Shown piece by piece: positions 1 through 8,487 of a DNA stretch of 64,000 nucleotides (position 1 is the first letter of the stretch; each line of letters starts with the position of its first letter). The notes under the pieces were generated by a model that worked only from the letters and a program-made list of their open reading frames with translations, ran no database searches and was not told where the DNA came from. The stretch is from an uncultured Tropicimonas sp. GTDB taxonomy: Bacteria > Pseudomonadota > Alphaproteobacteria > Rhodobacterales > Rhodobacteraceae. Position numbers and translations under genes: made by a program. The DNA is taken from the NCBI GenBank assembly GCA_947497945.1, contig CANMIP010000009.1, positions 120,438 through 184,437 of the forward strand, read 5' to 3'.

Positions 1-1
1 G

Positions 2-1492
2 GTGTTGAAGCGAATTCTGAGTCTGTTTCTGGTGCTGTTGCCGCTTCAGGCGGTGGCGGCTGCCGACCGTGTGGCGCTCGTGATCGGGATGGGCGGCTAC
101 GCGCATGTCGAGGCGCTGGACAACCCGGTGAACGACGCGGCGGCGGTCGCCGACACGCTGGAAGAGATCGGCTTCAAGGTGACCGAGCTGATAGATGCGC
201 CACTGCAGACACTGCTGGAGACGCTGGAGGATTTCGCCTTCCGCTCGGAAACGGCGGAGCTGGCGCTGATCTATTTCGCGGGGCACGGGGTGCAGGTGCA
301 GGGCGAGAACTTCCTGCTGCCGGTGGATGTCGAGCCGCGCAGCAATGACGACCTGCGCCGGCAGGCGATCTCGCTGGACACGCTGCTGGCGGTGGTCGAC
401 CGGGCGCGGCGGATGCGGATCGTGATCCTCGACGCCTGTCGCAACAACCCGTTGGGCGGCGGGATCGCATTGGCCGGCGATGCGGGTGCGACCGATGCGG
501 GCGGCGCGCGCGGTATCGGCGGTGGCGGCGGGCTGGCCGCCTCTTCGCCCGAACGCGGCACGCTGGTTGCCTATGCGGCCAAGGGCGGCTCGGTGGCGCT
601 GGATGGCGTGGGCGGCAACAGCCCCTATGCGGCGGCGCTGATCGAGACGCTGCCGCAGCCGGGGGTCGAGATCAGCCTGATGTTCCGGCAGGTGCGGGAC
701 AAGGTCCTGGCGGCGACAGGAAGCCGGCAGGAGCCCTATTCCTACGGGTCGCTCTCGGGAACGCCTTTCTACCTTGCCGGTCCGGCTGCGGGGCAGGGCA
801 CATTGCCGACCGAAAACTTCGTCGCGGCGTGGTCGGCCCTGCCGGCGGAGAAGGAGCCGGAGCTGATTGCGCTGGCGGAGACCGGGGACACGCGCTCGAT
901 GGTGGCACTGGCGGCGCGCCGGATGAATCCGGGCGGCGATTTTCGACCCGCGGATGCGGTCACCTGGTATGAACGCGCCGCGCAGGCCGGCGATCCGCAG
1001 GCGCAGTTCCAGTTGGCGAAGATCTACGAGGAAGGGCTCCTTGTCACGGGGGATCCTGCGCGGGCGAAGGCTTTGTTCGAAGCCTCCGCCGCGCAGGACT
1101 ATGCCGACGCGCTCAACGATGTCGGTTTCTTCCATTTCCACGGCCAGCTCGGCTTCGCGAAGGACCCGGCGCTCGCGCTGGACTTTTTCCGCCGCGCGGC
1201 CGATCAGCGCCACGCCAAGGCGCAGCACAATTACGCCGTGCTGGTCGATCGCGGACAGGTGCCCGGGAAGGGGCCGGAGGAGGCCGCGGATTACCTCTAT
1301 GCGGCGTTGCGCTCCGGCGTGACCGAGGTGCTGATCAACCTGCAGGAGAAACCGGAGCTTTTCAGCCGCGAGACCCGCGCCGCGCTCCAGCGGCGGCTTC
1401 AGGAACGCAATTTCTATTCCGGTGCCATCGATGGCAGCTTCGGACCGGGCACGGAGCGCGGGCTGCGGCGCGCTTTCGGGCTCGAGGAGTGA
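2..1492 (+). CDS. Secreted caspase-like (peptidase C14) protein with Sel1 repeats and a peptidoglycan-binding-like C-terminus
   Basis: A 496-residue protein. The first 20 residues form a signal peptide (basic start, Leu/Val-rich core, AVAA cleavage), so it probably acts in the periplasm or at the envelope. Residues 22-270 form a caspase p20-like domain: the His of YFAGHG (H95) and the Cys of LDACRNNP (C146) are the expected catalytic dyad and both are present. Residues about 290-440 contain Sel1/TPR-like repeats (for example AQAGDPQAQFQLAKIYEEG), usually protein-binding. The last 40 residues (LQRRL...DGSFGPGT) resemble a PG_binding_1 repeat. The start is GTG at base 2, so the ribosome site is outside the window; the signal peptide argues that little or nothing is missing. 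Family assignment is firm; substrate and role are unknown. Confidence 0.85.
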   Translation: MLKRILSLFLVLLPLQAVAAADRVALVIGMGGYAHVEALDNPVNDAAAVADTLEEIGFKVTELIDAPLQTLLETLEDFAFRSETAELALIYFAGHGVQVQGENFLLPVDVEPRSNDDLRRQAISLDTLLAVVDRARRMRIVILDACRNNPLGGGIALAGDAGATDAGGARGIGGGGGLAASSPERGTLVAYAAKGGSVALDGVGGNSPYAAALIETLPQPGVEISLMFRQVRDKVLAATGSRQEPYSYGSLSGTPFYLAGPAAGQGTLPTENFVAAWSALPAEKEPELIALAETGDTRSMVALAARRMNPGGDFRPADAVTWYERAAQAGDPQAQFQLAKIYEEGLLVTGDPARAKALFEASAAQDYADALNDVGFFHFHGQLGFAKDPALALDFFRRAADQRHAKAQHNYAVLVDRGQVPGKGPEEAADYLYAALRSGVTEVLINLQEKPELFSRETRAALQRRLQERNFYSGAIDGSFGPGTERGLRRAFGLEE

Positions 1493-1612
1493 TGCATCAC
1501 GGACAGCATCGCGCAATAGCTGCTTTCCCAAGCGTCAAAGCTTTTGAACTGGAGGCGGCGCGGTGCCAACCTTCGATGCGTGTGGAGAGCATTGTCAGAT
1601 TTGGAGCAGGAC

Positions 1613-2413
1613 ATGACCAGTGAGACCCGCAATATCGGGGCAGGTGGACATTTGGGGCGCAGTTTCGCACTGGCAGCGGCCATCGCGGCGCTGGCCGGCG
1701 GTGCAGCGGCACAGCAATCCATCAGCCAGGAGGAGAAGGTTCGCGCCTTTTCCAAGAACGTGACCTTGCTTGGCATTCCCGCGGCGACGGTGGCGCCGGA
1801 CGGGTTGGTCTTCGCCGCTGTGGCGTTCACCGATCAGCGGGAACGCAACGGGTTGGTAGATGACTGGGACGGTTCGGCGGCCTTCGGCTTCGGTATCGGC
1901 GTTGGCGACGACCTGTTCGACCTGCAATTCACCGCCCATATCACGTCGCTCGAAGATGATTTCGGCGATTCCGGCTTCCTGGGCGTGCGCGGCTCCAAGC
2001 GGATCGATTCCGGCGGCATCCCGACCTATCTCGGCCTGGGCGTGCGCAATATCGCTCCCTGGGGCGACGCGGAAGCGAATGACGACCTGGCCTATTCAGG
2101 CTCGATCACGAGCTTCCCCGTGGCGCGGATCGGAGGCGATGTCTATCCGCTGATGCTGACCCTCGGCGCGGGCAACAAGGTGCGCGATCTCGACCGCGAA
2201 GCCGGCGTCTTCGCCGGGCTTGGCATCGGCTTGCACGAGTATTTCGGCACGTCCGTGGCCTATAACGGGGACAATGTCGATCTTGGCGCCTCCTTCCGGA
2301 TGCCGGGGCTGGAAAGTGTCGGCTTCAATGTCATTCTCAACGACGCTTTCGATCAGGACGATCGCCAGCGTGTTGTCTTCTCGCTCAACTGGATCGCCAA
2401 AGATGTCTTCTGA
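1613..2413 (+). CDS. Secreted protein of unknown function, beta-rich, possibly an outer-membrane barrel
   Basis: A 266-residue protein. I chose the ATG at 1613 because GGAGCAGG lies just upstream and a hydrophobic signal segment ending in GGAAAQ follows; an in-frame start at 1544 would put 23 poor residues in front. The mature part is rich in alternating Gly/aromatic/hydrophobic stretches (FGFGIGVGDD, LGLGVRNIAPWG, VVFSLNWIAKDVF), and ends in an aromatic residue, as outer-membrane beta-barrels often do. No catalytic motif is recognised. Its 3' end overlaps the next gene by 11 bp, so the two are probably translationally coupled and functionally linked. Function unknown. Confidence 0.7.
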   Translation: MTSETRNIGAGGHLGRSFALAAAIAALAGGAAAQQSISQEEKVRAFSKNVTLLGIPAATVAPDGLVFAAVAFTDQRERNGLVDDWDGSAAFGFGIGVGDDLFDLQFTAHITSLEDDFGDSGFLGVRGSKRIDSGGIPTYLGLGVRNIAPWGDAEANDDLAYSGSITSFPVARIGGDVYPLMLTLGAGNKVRDLDREAGVFAGLGIGLHEYFGTSVAYNGDNVDLGASFRMPGLESVGFNVILNDAFDQDDRQRVVFSLNWIAKDVF

Positions 2414-3155
2414 TTTGAAATTCCTTTCGCGCACGGTGGCACGGCTCTCGCTGGCCGCGCTCTTTGCTTCACTGGCGGGGGTCGCGATGGCCCAGACCTT
2501 TACGGAGGAGCCTATTCTGGACATCGAGCCGCCCGTTGAAGTTCCGGTCGAGGTCCCGGTCGAGGTTCCGGTCGAAGTCCCGATGGATGTGCCGGTCATG
2601 AGCTACACGCCGACCCCGGTTCCGCATCAGTCGCTGCCGGGCGTCCTGCCGGTATTTGTGCATGTGGAACCGCGCGAACAGCTCCGCATCGAGGGCGTGG
2701 CCGGGACGATCGACCTGGCCCGGAACTTCTGTGCTTCGCTGCCGGAAGAATACCAGATCGACTGTCTTGCCGATCAGTTGAAGCAGGTTGCCCTCTCGCT
2801 GCCCAAGACGCCGGAAAACCGCGAAATGCGGAAGGTCCTCCTGCAGACATCCGGCAAGCTGGAGAAAGTGGTGCGGGAAAATCGCGACCGCTCCAAGCCG
2901 CGGATCAGGGCCAAGTCGGCCACGGCCCCCGCGCCGACCCCGGAGCGTCCGCAGACGGCACCCGTTGCCACGAGCCGTCAGTTAACCGCAGTGAAGACCG
3001 ATGCCCTGCCGCAAGCGGAACAAGAGGCGGCTGCCATCCTCGAAGAGGCCGGCCTGTTGTTGCTGCGCTCGTCGAGCCAGTCGCAGGAGACGACGGAACA
3101 TTACCAGACTGTGTCCACGGCGCTGGATTCAACGGCATTGCTGTTGCGGTCCTGA
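2403..3155 (+). CDS. Secreted protein with an EVPV repeat tract, unknown function
   Basis: A 250-residue protein starting at an ATG inside the end of the upstream gene (11-bp overlap). A signal peptide covers residues 1-30 (FASLAGVAMAQ). Directly after it are several tandem EVPV tetrapeptides followed by MDVPV, a Pro/Val spacer of the kind that spans the periplasm or forms a stiff stalk. The middle (residues about 90-160) has two Cys (ARNFCASL and YQIDCLAD) that could form a disulfide, then a charged, probably helical segment and a Pro/Ala-rich stretch. No family recognised. The overlap with the putative barrel protein upstream suggests a joint envelope role. Confidence 0.65.
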   Translation: MSSDLKFLSRTVARLSLAALFASLAGVAMAQTFTEEPILDIEPPVEVPVEVPVEVPVEVPMDVPVMSYTPTPVPHQSLPGVLPVFVHVEPREQLRIEGVAGTIDLARNFCASLPEEYQIDCLADQLKQVALSLPKTPENREMRKVLLQTSGKLEKVVRENRDRSKPRIRAKSATAPAPTPERPQTAPVATSRQLTAVKTDALPQAEQEAAAILEEAGLLLLRSSSQSQETTEHYQTVSTALDSTALLLRS

Positions 3156-3182
3156 TCTGACGCTCTGAAGATCCGACATTGG

Positions 3183-3212
3183 CGGGCGGGACGGCACGGG
3201 CTGTCCCGCCCG
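3183..3212 (+). terminator. Hairpin after the secreted-protein pair
   Basis: A perfect 10-bp stem (CGGGCGGGAC paired with GTCCCGCCCG) with a 10-base loop lies 28 bp after the stop at 3155 and before the convergent caiD end at 3306. No clear U-tract follows, so it may end transcription weakly or with Rho. Confidence 0.45.
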
Positions 3213-3305
3213 TCCCGTTTCCGGCTGTCTCCGGATAGCGGACAGGCTGGGGCCGATTTCCCTTTCGGCCCCCCCGCGCCAAGGGACCCCGGGGCTCGCC
3301 TTGTC

Positions 3306-4091
3306 TCAGCGCCCTTTCCAGACCGGATCCCGTTTCTCGGCGAAGGCCCGCGCGCCCTCCAGCTGGTCCTCGGAGCTGTACAGCGTTTCGACCGTTGCGA
3401 ACTGGCTGCGCGTGATCTTGTTGAGCGCGTCCTGGAACTTCATGTCCTCCGCTTCGCGCACGACCTCCTTGATCGCGGCATAGACAAGCGGCGGTCCGCT
3501 CTCCAGCAACCGGGCAAGCTCCCAGCATTTCTCCAGCAGGTCCTCGGGCCGGGTGATCTCCTTGAGCAGACCCCATTGCCTGGCCTCCTCCGCATCGAAC
3601 CAGCGGCCCGTGAGCAGCAGGTCCATTGCCACGTGATAGGGGATGCGCTTGGGCAGCTTGATCGATGCCGCATCGGCAACGGTTCCCGAGCGGATCTCCG
3701 GCAGCGCGAATGTCGCCGTCTGCGAGGCCAGGATCAGGTCGCAGGAAAGCGCCAGTTCCAGCCCGCCGCCACAGCAGATCCCGTTGACGGCGCAGATCAC
3801 CGGTTTGTTGAGCCGTGGCAATTCCTGCAGGCCGCCGAAGCCGCCAACGCCGTAATCGCCATCGACCGCGTCACCCTCCGCCGCCGCTTTCAGGTCCCAG
3901 CCGGGACAGAAGAACTTCTCGCCCTCCGCGCGCAAGATCGCCACGCGCAGCGTTTCGTCATCGCGGAAATCTCGGAAGGTCTCGCCCATGATGCGGCTGG
4001 TGGCGAGGTCAATCGCATTGGCCTTGGGTCGGTCCAGCGTCACTTCGAGAATTCCGCCCTCGCGGCGGGTGCGGATCGGTGTCTGGGTCAT
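3306..4091 (-). CDS. caiD: Crotonobetainyl-CoA hydratase (carnitinyl-CoA dehydratase)
   Basis: A 261-residue enoyl-CoA hydratase/isomerase family protein, the same length as E. coli CaiD. It shares CaiD signatures: LDRPKANAID near the N-terminus, AGWDLKAAAEG-like CPGWDLKAAAEG at about residue 65, and the C-terminus AFAEKRDPVWKGR, which is the same as I recall for E. coli CaiD. The acidic residues of LELALSCD and FALPE keep the two Glu expected in this family. The usual Pro-Asp-Gly-Gly loop is GTVADAAS here. The enzyme interconverts crotonobetainyl-CoA and carnitinyl-CoA. Its start overlaps the stop of the upstream CoA-ligase gene by 4 bp (ATGA), so the pair is coupled. Whether the organism uses carnitine itself or a related betaine is inferred. 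Confidence 0.85.
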   Translation of the reverse strand: MTQTPIRTRREGGILEVTLDRPKANAIDLATSRIMGETFRDFRDDETLRVAILRAEGEKFFCPGWDLKAAAEGDAVDGDYGVGGFGGLQELPRLNKPVICAVNGICCGGGLELALSCDLILASQTATFALPEIRSGTVADAASIKLPKRIPYHVAMDLLLTGRWFDAEEARQWGLLKEITRPEDLLEKCWELARLLESGPPLVYAAIKEVVREAEDMKFQDALNKITRSQFATVETLYSSEDQLEGARAFAEKRDPVWKGR

Positions 4092-6094
4092 TCCATGTCC
4101 TTCCGTATCAGTGCATCCACGGCCACGCCGCCGCTTTCGCGCAGGATGAGCGGGTTGATTTCTATCTCTCTATAGGCGGGATCCGTCGCCATCAGCGATT
4201 GCAGTTTCAGCGCCGTGTCGATGGCCGCGTCGATATCGGCCGGCGGCCGGCCGCGATACCCGCTCAGCAGTGGTGCCAGTCGCAACCGTCCCAGGGCTGC
4301 CCGGATCCCCGACGCGTCCACGGGCAGAACAAGCGTGACCGTGTCCGCCAGGAGCTCCGCCGTGATCCCGCCAAGGCCCACCGTCAGTGTCGCGCCATAG
4401 ACCGGGTCTCGCCGCAGCCCGATGAGCAACTCGGCCACGCCGTCCGTGACCATCTCTTCCAGGAGATAGCCTTGCGCTCCCGGCATCGGATCCTGCCCGT
4501 CGAGCGAGGTTACCTGAAGCCGCACCCCTCCGGCTTCGGTCTTGTGCGCCAAGCCAAGCGCCTTGAGCGCGAATGGCGGCGACAGGGTCCCGGCGGCCTC
4601 GGACAGGCCCTCCAGGCTCCCAGCGGACACTCCGCGGGGGACGGTGATCCCTGCCTTTGCAAGCTCGTGCTTGGCCGCCGCTTCGAAGAGCACCCGCGAT
4701 CGACCTTCCGGACGGACGGGCCAGGGCAGCCAACCTGCCGGCCCGGTCTGGGTGGTGGCCGCCGCGAGGGCGGTCAGGGCCGTCTCGAGGCCCGAAAGCG
4801 GCGCGATTCCGCGCTCGATCAGCGAAATCGCCAACGCCTCGTCGAAGTTCTCCGGCAGGGTCGCGACCGGGAAGGCCGGCTTGCCGGTGGCCCGCGCGGC
4901 GGCTTCGGTTGCCGCAAGAGAATGCATGAAGGATGCGGGGTCGCAACGATCCGGGCGCGGCGGGTCGATCACGAAGATCCCGGCGTCGTAGCCTTCGAGC
5001 ATCGTGGCGAAGACAGCTTCGGTCCGCGCGCTGTCGCCCCAGATATAGGTGTTGTAATCCAGCGGGTTGGAGATGGGGACGCGAGGACCGAGCAGTTCTG
5101 ACAGGCGCTTGGCCTGATCGGGGGAGGGCGGCGGAAACTCGAGAACAGACCGGTCCGTCAGATCCGCCACCAGCGTTGCCTCGCCGCCGGAACAGGAAAG
5201 GGAACAGAACCGCGCTCCCTCGAGCGGGCCGTGGGTGTGATAGACATTCAATGTCTCGATCAGCTCGGCCAGGGTCGAGACCTCGGCGATACCGCATTGT
5301 CGGAGATAGGCCGAAGAGGCCGCCGCCGTTCCGGCCAGCGCGGCCGTGTGGCTTGCGGCGGCGGACGCGCCGGCAGCCGTCTTTCCGGCCTTGACCATGA
5401 CCACCCCCTTGCCGGCGGCGCGCATCGCCTGTGCCACGCAGGCAAGCGCAACCGGATCGTCGATCCCTTCGGCATAGAGGCCGAGCGCAGTGACCCTTTC
5501 ATCGGCAACGAGGGCCTCGGCGAGTTCCGCCATGCCGACCTGGGCGGCATTGCCGAGACAACCGACATAAGCAATCGGCAGGCCGCGCGCCTGCATGGTG
5601 ATATTGATGGCGATATTCGAGCTCTGCGAGATCACCGCCACACCACGCGCGACCCGCCGACCGCCATGCTGGTCCGGCCAGACAATGGCGCCGTCGAGAT
5701 AGTTGATCATCCCGTAACAATTGGGTCCGAGTATTGGCATCTCGCCGGCCGCATCGACGAGCCTGGCCTGCAGGTCGTCGGCTCCGACTTCGCGCCAGCC
5801 GGACGAAAAGCAGACCGCGCCGCCGGCCCCCATTTCCTCCAACGCCCCGACCACGCCAATTGTGGCCTCACGATTGATGCCAAGGAAGGACACGTCGGGA
5901 GGGCAGGGGAGGTCCGACAATGCACGAAACGCCGCGCGCCCGCCGATTTCGGGCCGCTTTGGATGAACCGGCCAGATCTGACCGTCAAATCCCATCTGCT
6001 CGCATTGCGCGACCACGTTCTGCGCCCAGGCCGAACCAAGAACCGCGATGGAACGTGGGCGGAGCAATCTTGAAAGGTCGCGCTTCATTGACAA
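4088..6094 (-). CDS. NDP-forming acyl-CoA synthetase (acetate-CoA ligase family), probably for carnitine/betaine activation
   Basis: A 668-residue single-chain NDP-forming acyl-CoA synthetase. The N-terminal CoA-binding Rossmann segment starts at RPRSIAVLGSA (residue 12 on). The ligase domain includes LGPNCYGMINY and the catalytic phospho-His context ASHTAALAG at about residue 250. The C-terminal third is an ATP-grasp domain, with FALKALGLAHKTEAGGV about residue 510 and EIEINPLIL near the end. E. coli caiC encodes an AMP-forming ligase, so this NDP-forming enzyme would replace it here. ATGA overlap with caiD supports a joint pathway. The acid activated is inferred from the neighbour, not from the sequence. 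Confidence 0.85.
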   Translation of the reverse strand: MSMKRDLSRLLRPRSIAVLGSAWAQNVVAQCEQMGFDGQIWPVHPKRPEIGGRAAFRALSDLPCPPDVSFLGINREATIGVVGALEEMGAGGAVCFSSGWREVGADDLQARLVDAAGEMPILGPNCYGMINYLDGAIVWPDQHGGRRVARGVAVISQSSNIAINITMQARGLPIAYVGCLGNAAQVGMAELAEALVADERVTALGLYAEGIDDPVALACVAQAMRAAGKGVVMVKAGKTAAGASAAASHTAALAGTAAASSAYLRQCGIAEVSTLAELIETLNVYHTHGPLEGARFCSLSCSGGEATLVADLTDRSVLEFPPPSPDQAKRLSELLGPRVPISNPLDYNTYIWGDSARTEAVFATMLEGYDAGIFVIDPPRPDRCDPASFMHSLAATEAAARATGKPAFPVATLPENFDEALAISLIERGIAPLSGLETALTALAAATTQTGPAGWLPWPVRPEGRSRVLFEAAAKHELAKAGITVPRGVSAGSLEGLSEAAGTLSPPFALKALGLAHKTEAGGVRLQVTSLDGQDPMPGAQGYLLEEMVTDGVAELLIGLRRDPVYGATLTVGLGGITAELLADTVTLVLPVDASGIRAALGRLRLAPLLSGYRGRPPADIDAAIDTALKLQSLMATDPAYREIEINPLILRESGGVAVDALIRKDME

Positions 6095-6121
6095 GCTCCA
6101 GATTTGGCTGGGAGTGCGGGA

Positions 6122-6323
6122 GCCTCCGGCGGGGATATTTTCGGAAAAAGGAAGTCAAGGTTTCTTAACCAGAATCGGCGAGCCTGCATGAGCGGTACAG
6201 GCGGGGACGCCGATGGCCGTGAAAGAGGAAGTCGCCCGGTCTTGCGGCCCAAGCCCGGGCGCACCTTTCTCGTTTCGTGTGTCTTTCTGATTTCCTTTTT
6301 CCGAAAATATCCCCGCCGGAGGC
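6122..6323. repeat. 202-bp element bounded by perfect 32-bp inverted repeats
   Basis: The left arm (6122-6153) and right arm (6292-6323) are perfect reverse complements over 32 bases. Each arm has a GC half (GCCTCCGGCGGGGATATTTT) followed by a short A-rich end, and 138 bases separate them. The right arm begins 8 bases after the acyl-CoA dehydrogenase stop; the left arm lies 28 bases before the start of the NDP-forming ligase gene. The interior has no convincing gene and no flanking target duplication is evident. It could be a non-autonomous MITE-like element or a paired palindromic repeat of the REP/BIME kind. From memory, the GC half resembles a repeat common in Rhodobacteraceae intergenic regions; this needs a search. 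Confidence 0.75.
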
Positions 6324-6331
6324 AAAAGAAT

Positions 6332-7492
6332 TCATGCTCCGAGCGGACGGAGAAGATCGCGGCTGATGATGTGGCGCTGGATCTCGGAGGTCCCGTCCCA
6401 GATCCGTTCCACGCGGGCGTCGCGCCAGAAACGTTCAATCGGGAAATCGTCCATCAGACCCATGCCACCGAAGATCTGAAGGGTGGTGTCGGTGACACGG
6501 GCGAGCATTTCCGTGGCGTAGAGCTTGGCCGAGGCGATCTCGCGATTGGCCGGAAACCTCTGGTCGAGCCGCCAGGCACCGGCAAGGGTCAGCCAGTCCG
6601 CCGCGTCGATCTCGGTGATCATGTCGGCGATCTGGAAACCGATCCCCTGGAACTTTCCGATTGGCTGGCCGAACTGTTTTCGTTCGGCGGAATAGTCGAG
6701 GGCATAGTCGAAGCAACGGCGGGCGCGGCCGACTGACATTGCGGCGACGGTCAGGCGCGTTGCGTAGAGCCATTCGTTCATGACAGCAAAGCCGCCATCG
6801 ACCTCGCCGAGGACCTGCGCATCTGGCAGCCGACAATTGTCGAAGTAGAGGATGCAGTTTTTGTAGCCTTTGTGGCTGACCGAGTTGTAGCCGTCGCGGA
6901 CCTCGAAGCCGGGCGTGCCGCGGTCGACGAGGAAGCAGGTGATGCGTTTTTTCGGCCCCTTGGGTGTGTCGTCGACGCCGGTCGCCACGAAGACAATGAA
7001 GAAGTCGGCATGTTCGGCGCCAGAGATGAAATGCTTGGAGCCGTTGACGACCCAGTCGCCACCTTGCCGGGTCGCGGTGCATTTCATGCCGCGTATATCC
7101 GAGCCTGCATCGGGTTCGGTCATCGCCAGCGCATCCATCCTTTCGCCGCGCACGGCCGGAAGAAGGTAGCGTTCGCGTTGCGCGTCATCACAGGCCATCA
7201 GGATATTCTGCGGCCGGCCGAAAAAATGGTTCAGCGCCATGGAACCCCGCCCAAGCTCGCGCTCGACGAGTGTGAAATCCACATGGGACAGGCCTGCGCC
7301 GCCGACCTCTTCGGGAAAATTGCAGGCGTAGAAGCCGAGTTCGAGCGTCTTGCGCTTGATCTCTTCTCCCAACTCCAGCGGCACCTCGCCCCGGCGTTCG
7401 ACCGCCGCCTCATGCGGATAGATCTCGTTTTCAACGAAACTGCGCACCGTGGAGACGATCATCTCCTGCTCTTCGCTCAGCCCGAAATGCAT
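6332..7492 (-). CDS. Acyl-CoA dehydrogenase, likely part of the carnitine gene set
   Basis: A 386-residue FAD-dependent acyl-CoA dehydrogenase with normal family length. Visible motifs: AMTEPDAGSD (flavin/substrate loop, about residue 125), NGSKHFISG, YSAERKQFGQPIGKFQ (about residue 265), QIFGGMGLMDD and the C-terminal IWDGTSEIQR. In many family members the last motif is YEGT, whose Glu is the catalytic base; here it is Asp, so the base may be Asp or lie elsewhere as in isovaleryl-CoA dehydrogenase. It is on the same strand as the ligase and caiD, separated from them by the inverted-repeat element. A CaiA-like partner role is inferred from context. Confidence 0.8.
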   Translation of the reverse strand: MHFGLSEEQEMIVSTVRSFVENEIYPHEAAVERRGEVPLELGEEIKRKTLELGFYACNFPEEVGGAGLSHVDFTLVERELGRGSMALNHFFGRPQNILMACDDAQRERYLLPAVRGERMDALAMTEPDAGSDIRGMKCTATRQGGDWVVNGSKHFISGAEHADFFIVFVATGVDDTPKGPKKRITCFLVDRGTPGFEVRDGYNSVSHKGYKNCILYFDNCRLPDAQVLGEVDGGFAVMNEWLYATRLTVAAMSVGRARRCFDYALDYSAERKQFGQPIGKFQGIGFQIADMITEIDAADWLTLAGAWRLDQRFPANREIASAKLYATEMLARVTDTTLQIFGGMGLMDDFPIERFWRDARVERIWDGTSEIQRHIISRDLLRPLGA

Positions 7493-7572
7493 CTTTCCCG
7501 GCTCCTTCTGGAAAGCCGCCGGGTGCTGTGCGCTCCCAGCCGGTCCAGATCAGGCTAAGCGTGGCTCCGTCG

Positions 7573-8487
7573 TCAGTTTGTGCCGCTTTGGAAAGATTCG
7601 TGCTGAATTTTCGGGAGCAACCCCGGCAAGCATTCTCTCAGGCGGACGAAGCCGCCGGGTTGCCAGCCGAGACTTCGCAGGCGGGTGCAGGACATGACCG
7701 AGACTTTCGACGCGTCCGCGCGTCCGGGCAGTGGGGACGGGATGCCGGTCAATGCGGCGACCGAGGCGAGGAGATCATGACGGTCGAGCAGGATGTCGGA
7801 GAGATTATAGCTGCGCCCAGCGAGCACCGGGGCGGGGACCTCAAGCAGCAGGCGGATCGCGGCGGCGAGATCGGCGCCGTGGACCTCGCTGGCCACGCGT
7901 GGCTCGATCGGGTGGCCGTCGCGGAAATCCTCGAAGAGCTGTGCCCATTTGTGCCTCTGGCCGGGGCCTGCAGGGCCGTAGATGCCCGTCGCGCGCAGGC
8001 TGGCGGTGGCGCAGCCCGGCCCGTTCAGCGCCGCGAGCGCCTGCTCCGCTTCCAGCTTCAGCTCGCCATAGAGCGTGTCCGGCCGGGGGGGGAGGTCTTC
8101 GTCGAGCCGCGTGCCGGGCGGGTGATCACCATAAACCGCCCGGGAGGAGAGGAAGAGGATGCGCCGGACACCGTCGCGTCGCGCAGCGTCGAAGAGCCTG
8201 AGCGTGCCGTCGAGATTGGCGCAGCGGAACCCTTCGGGGTCCTTGCCTTCGCCGCCCCGGTAGCGCCCCGGCACATGCTGGAAGGCGCAGTGGACAAGCA
8301 CGTCGCAGCCGACGAGCGCCGGCGGTTGTCCTGCAAGATCATAGGCGATGCGGGAGACCGGGCCGGAAAAGGCACCGTGATCGGGCGGGGTGCGGGTCAT
8401 CGAGACGACATGGTCCCCCGCCGCGAGGGCTTCCTCGACAATGAAACGGCCAACCCGCCCGGTTGCGCCGGTGATGGCGAGCCTCAT
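7573..8487 (-). CDS. sqdC: Sulfolipid biosynthesis protein SqdC (NAD-dependent epimerase/dehydratase family)
   Basis: A 304-residue short-chain/extended-type reductase. The nucleotide-binding motif GATGRVG is at residues 7-13, and the active-site pair is present as SSRAVYG and YGELK (Tyr-x3-Lys). It overlaps the upstream sqdD gene by 4 bp (ATGA). The order sqdB-sqdD-sqdC matches the sqdBDC operon of Rhodobacter sphaeroides, where sqdC mutants make reduced sulfolipid and accumulate sulfoquinovosyl-dihydroxyacetone. The exact reaction is not settled by sequence. The symbol rests on both family and operon position; sqdA is not in this window. Confidence 0.75.
   Translation of the reverse strand: MRLAITGATGRVGRFIVEEALAAGDHVVSMTRTPPDHGAFSGPVSRIAYDLAGQPPALVGCDVLVHCAFQHVPGRYRGGEGKDPEGFRCANLDGTLRLFDAARRDGVRRILFLSSRAVYGDHPPGTRLDEDLPPRPDTLYGELKLEAEQALAALNGPGCATASLRATGIYGPAGPGQRHKWAQLFEDFRDGHPIEPRVASEVHGADLAAAIRLLLEVPAPVLAGRSYNLSDILLDRHDLLASVAALTGIPSPLPGRADASKVSVMSCTRLRSLGWQPGGFVRLRECLPGLLPKIQHESFQSGTN

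Noticed and set aside
2520..2590. Short tandem repeats considered as a CRISPR-like array
   Set aside because: They are contiguous 12-bp coding repeats (EVPV) without spacers.
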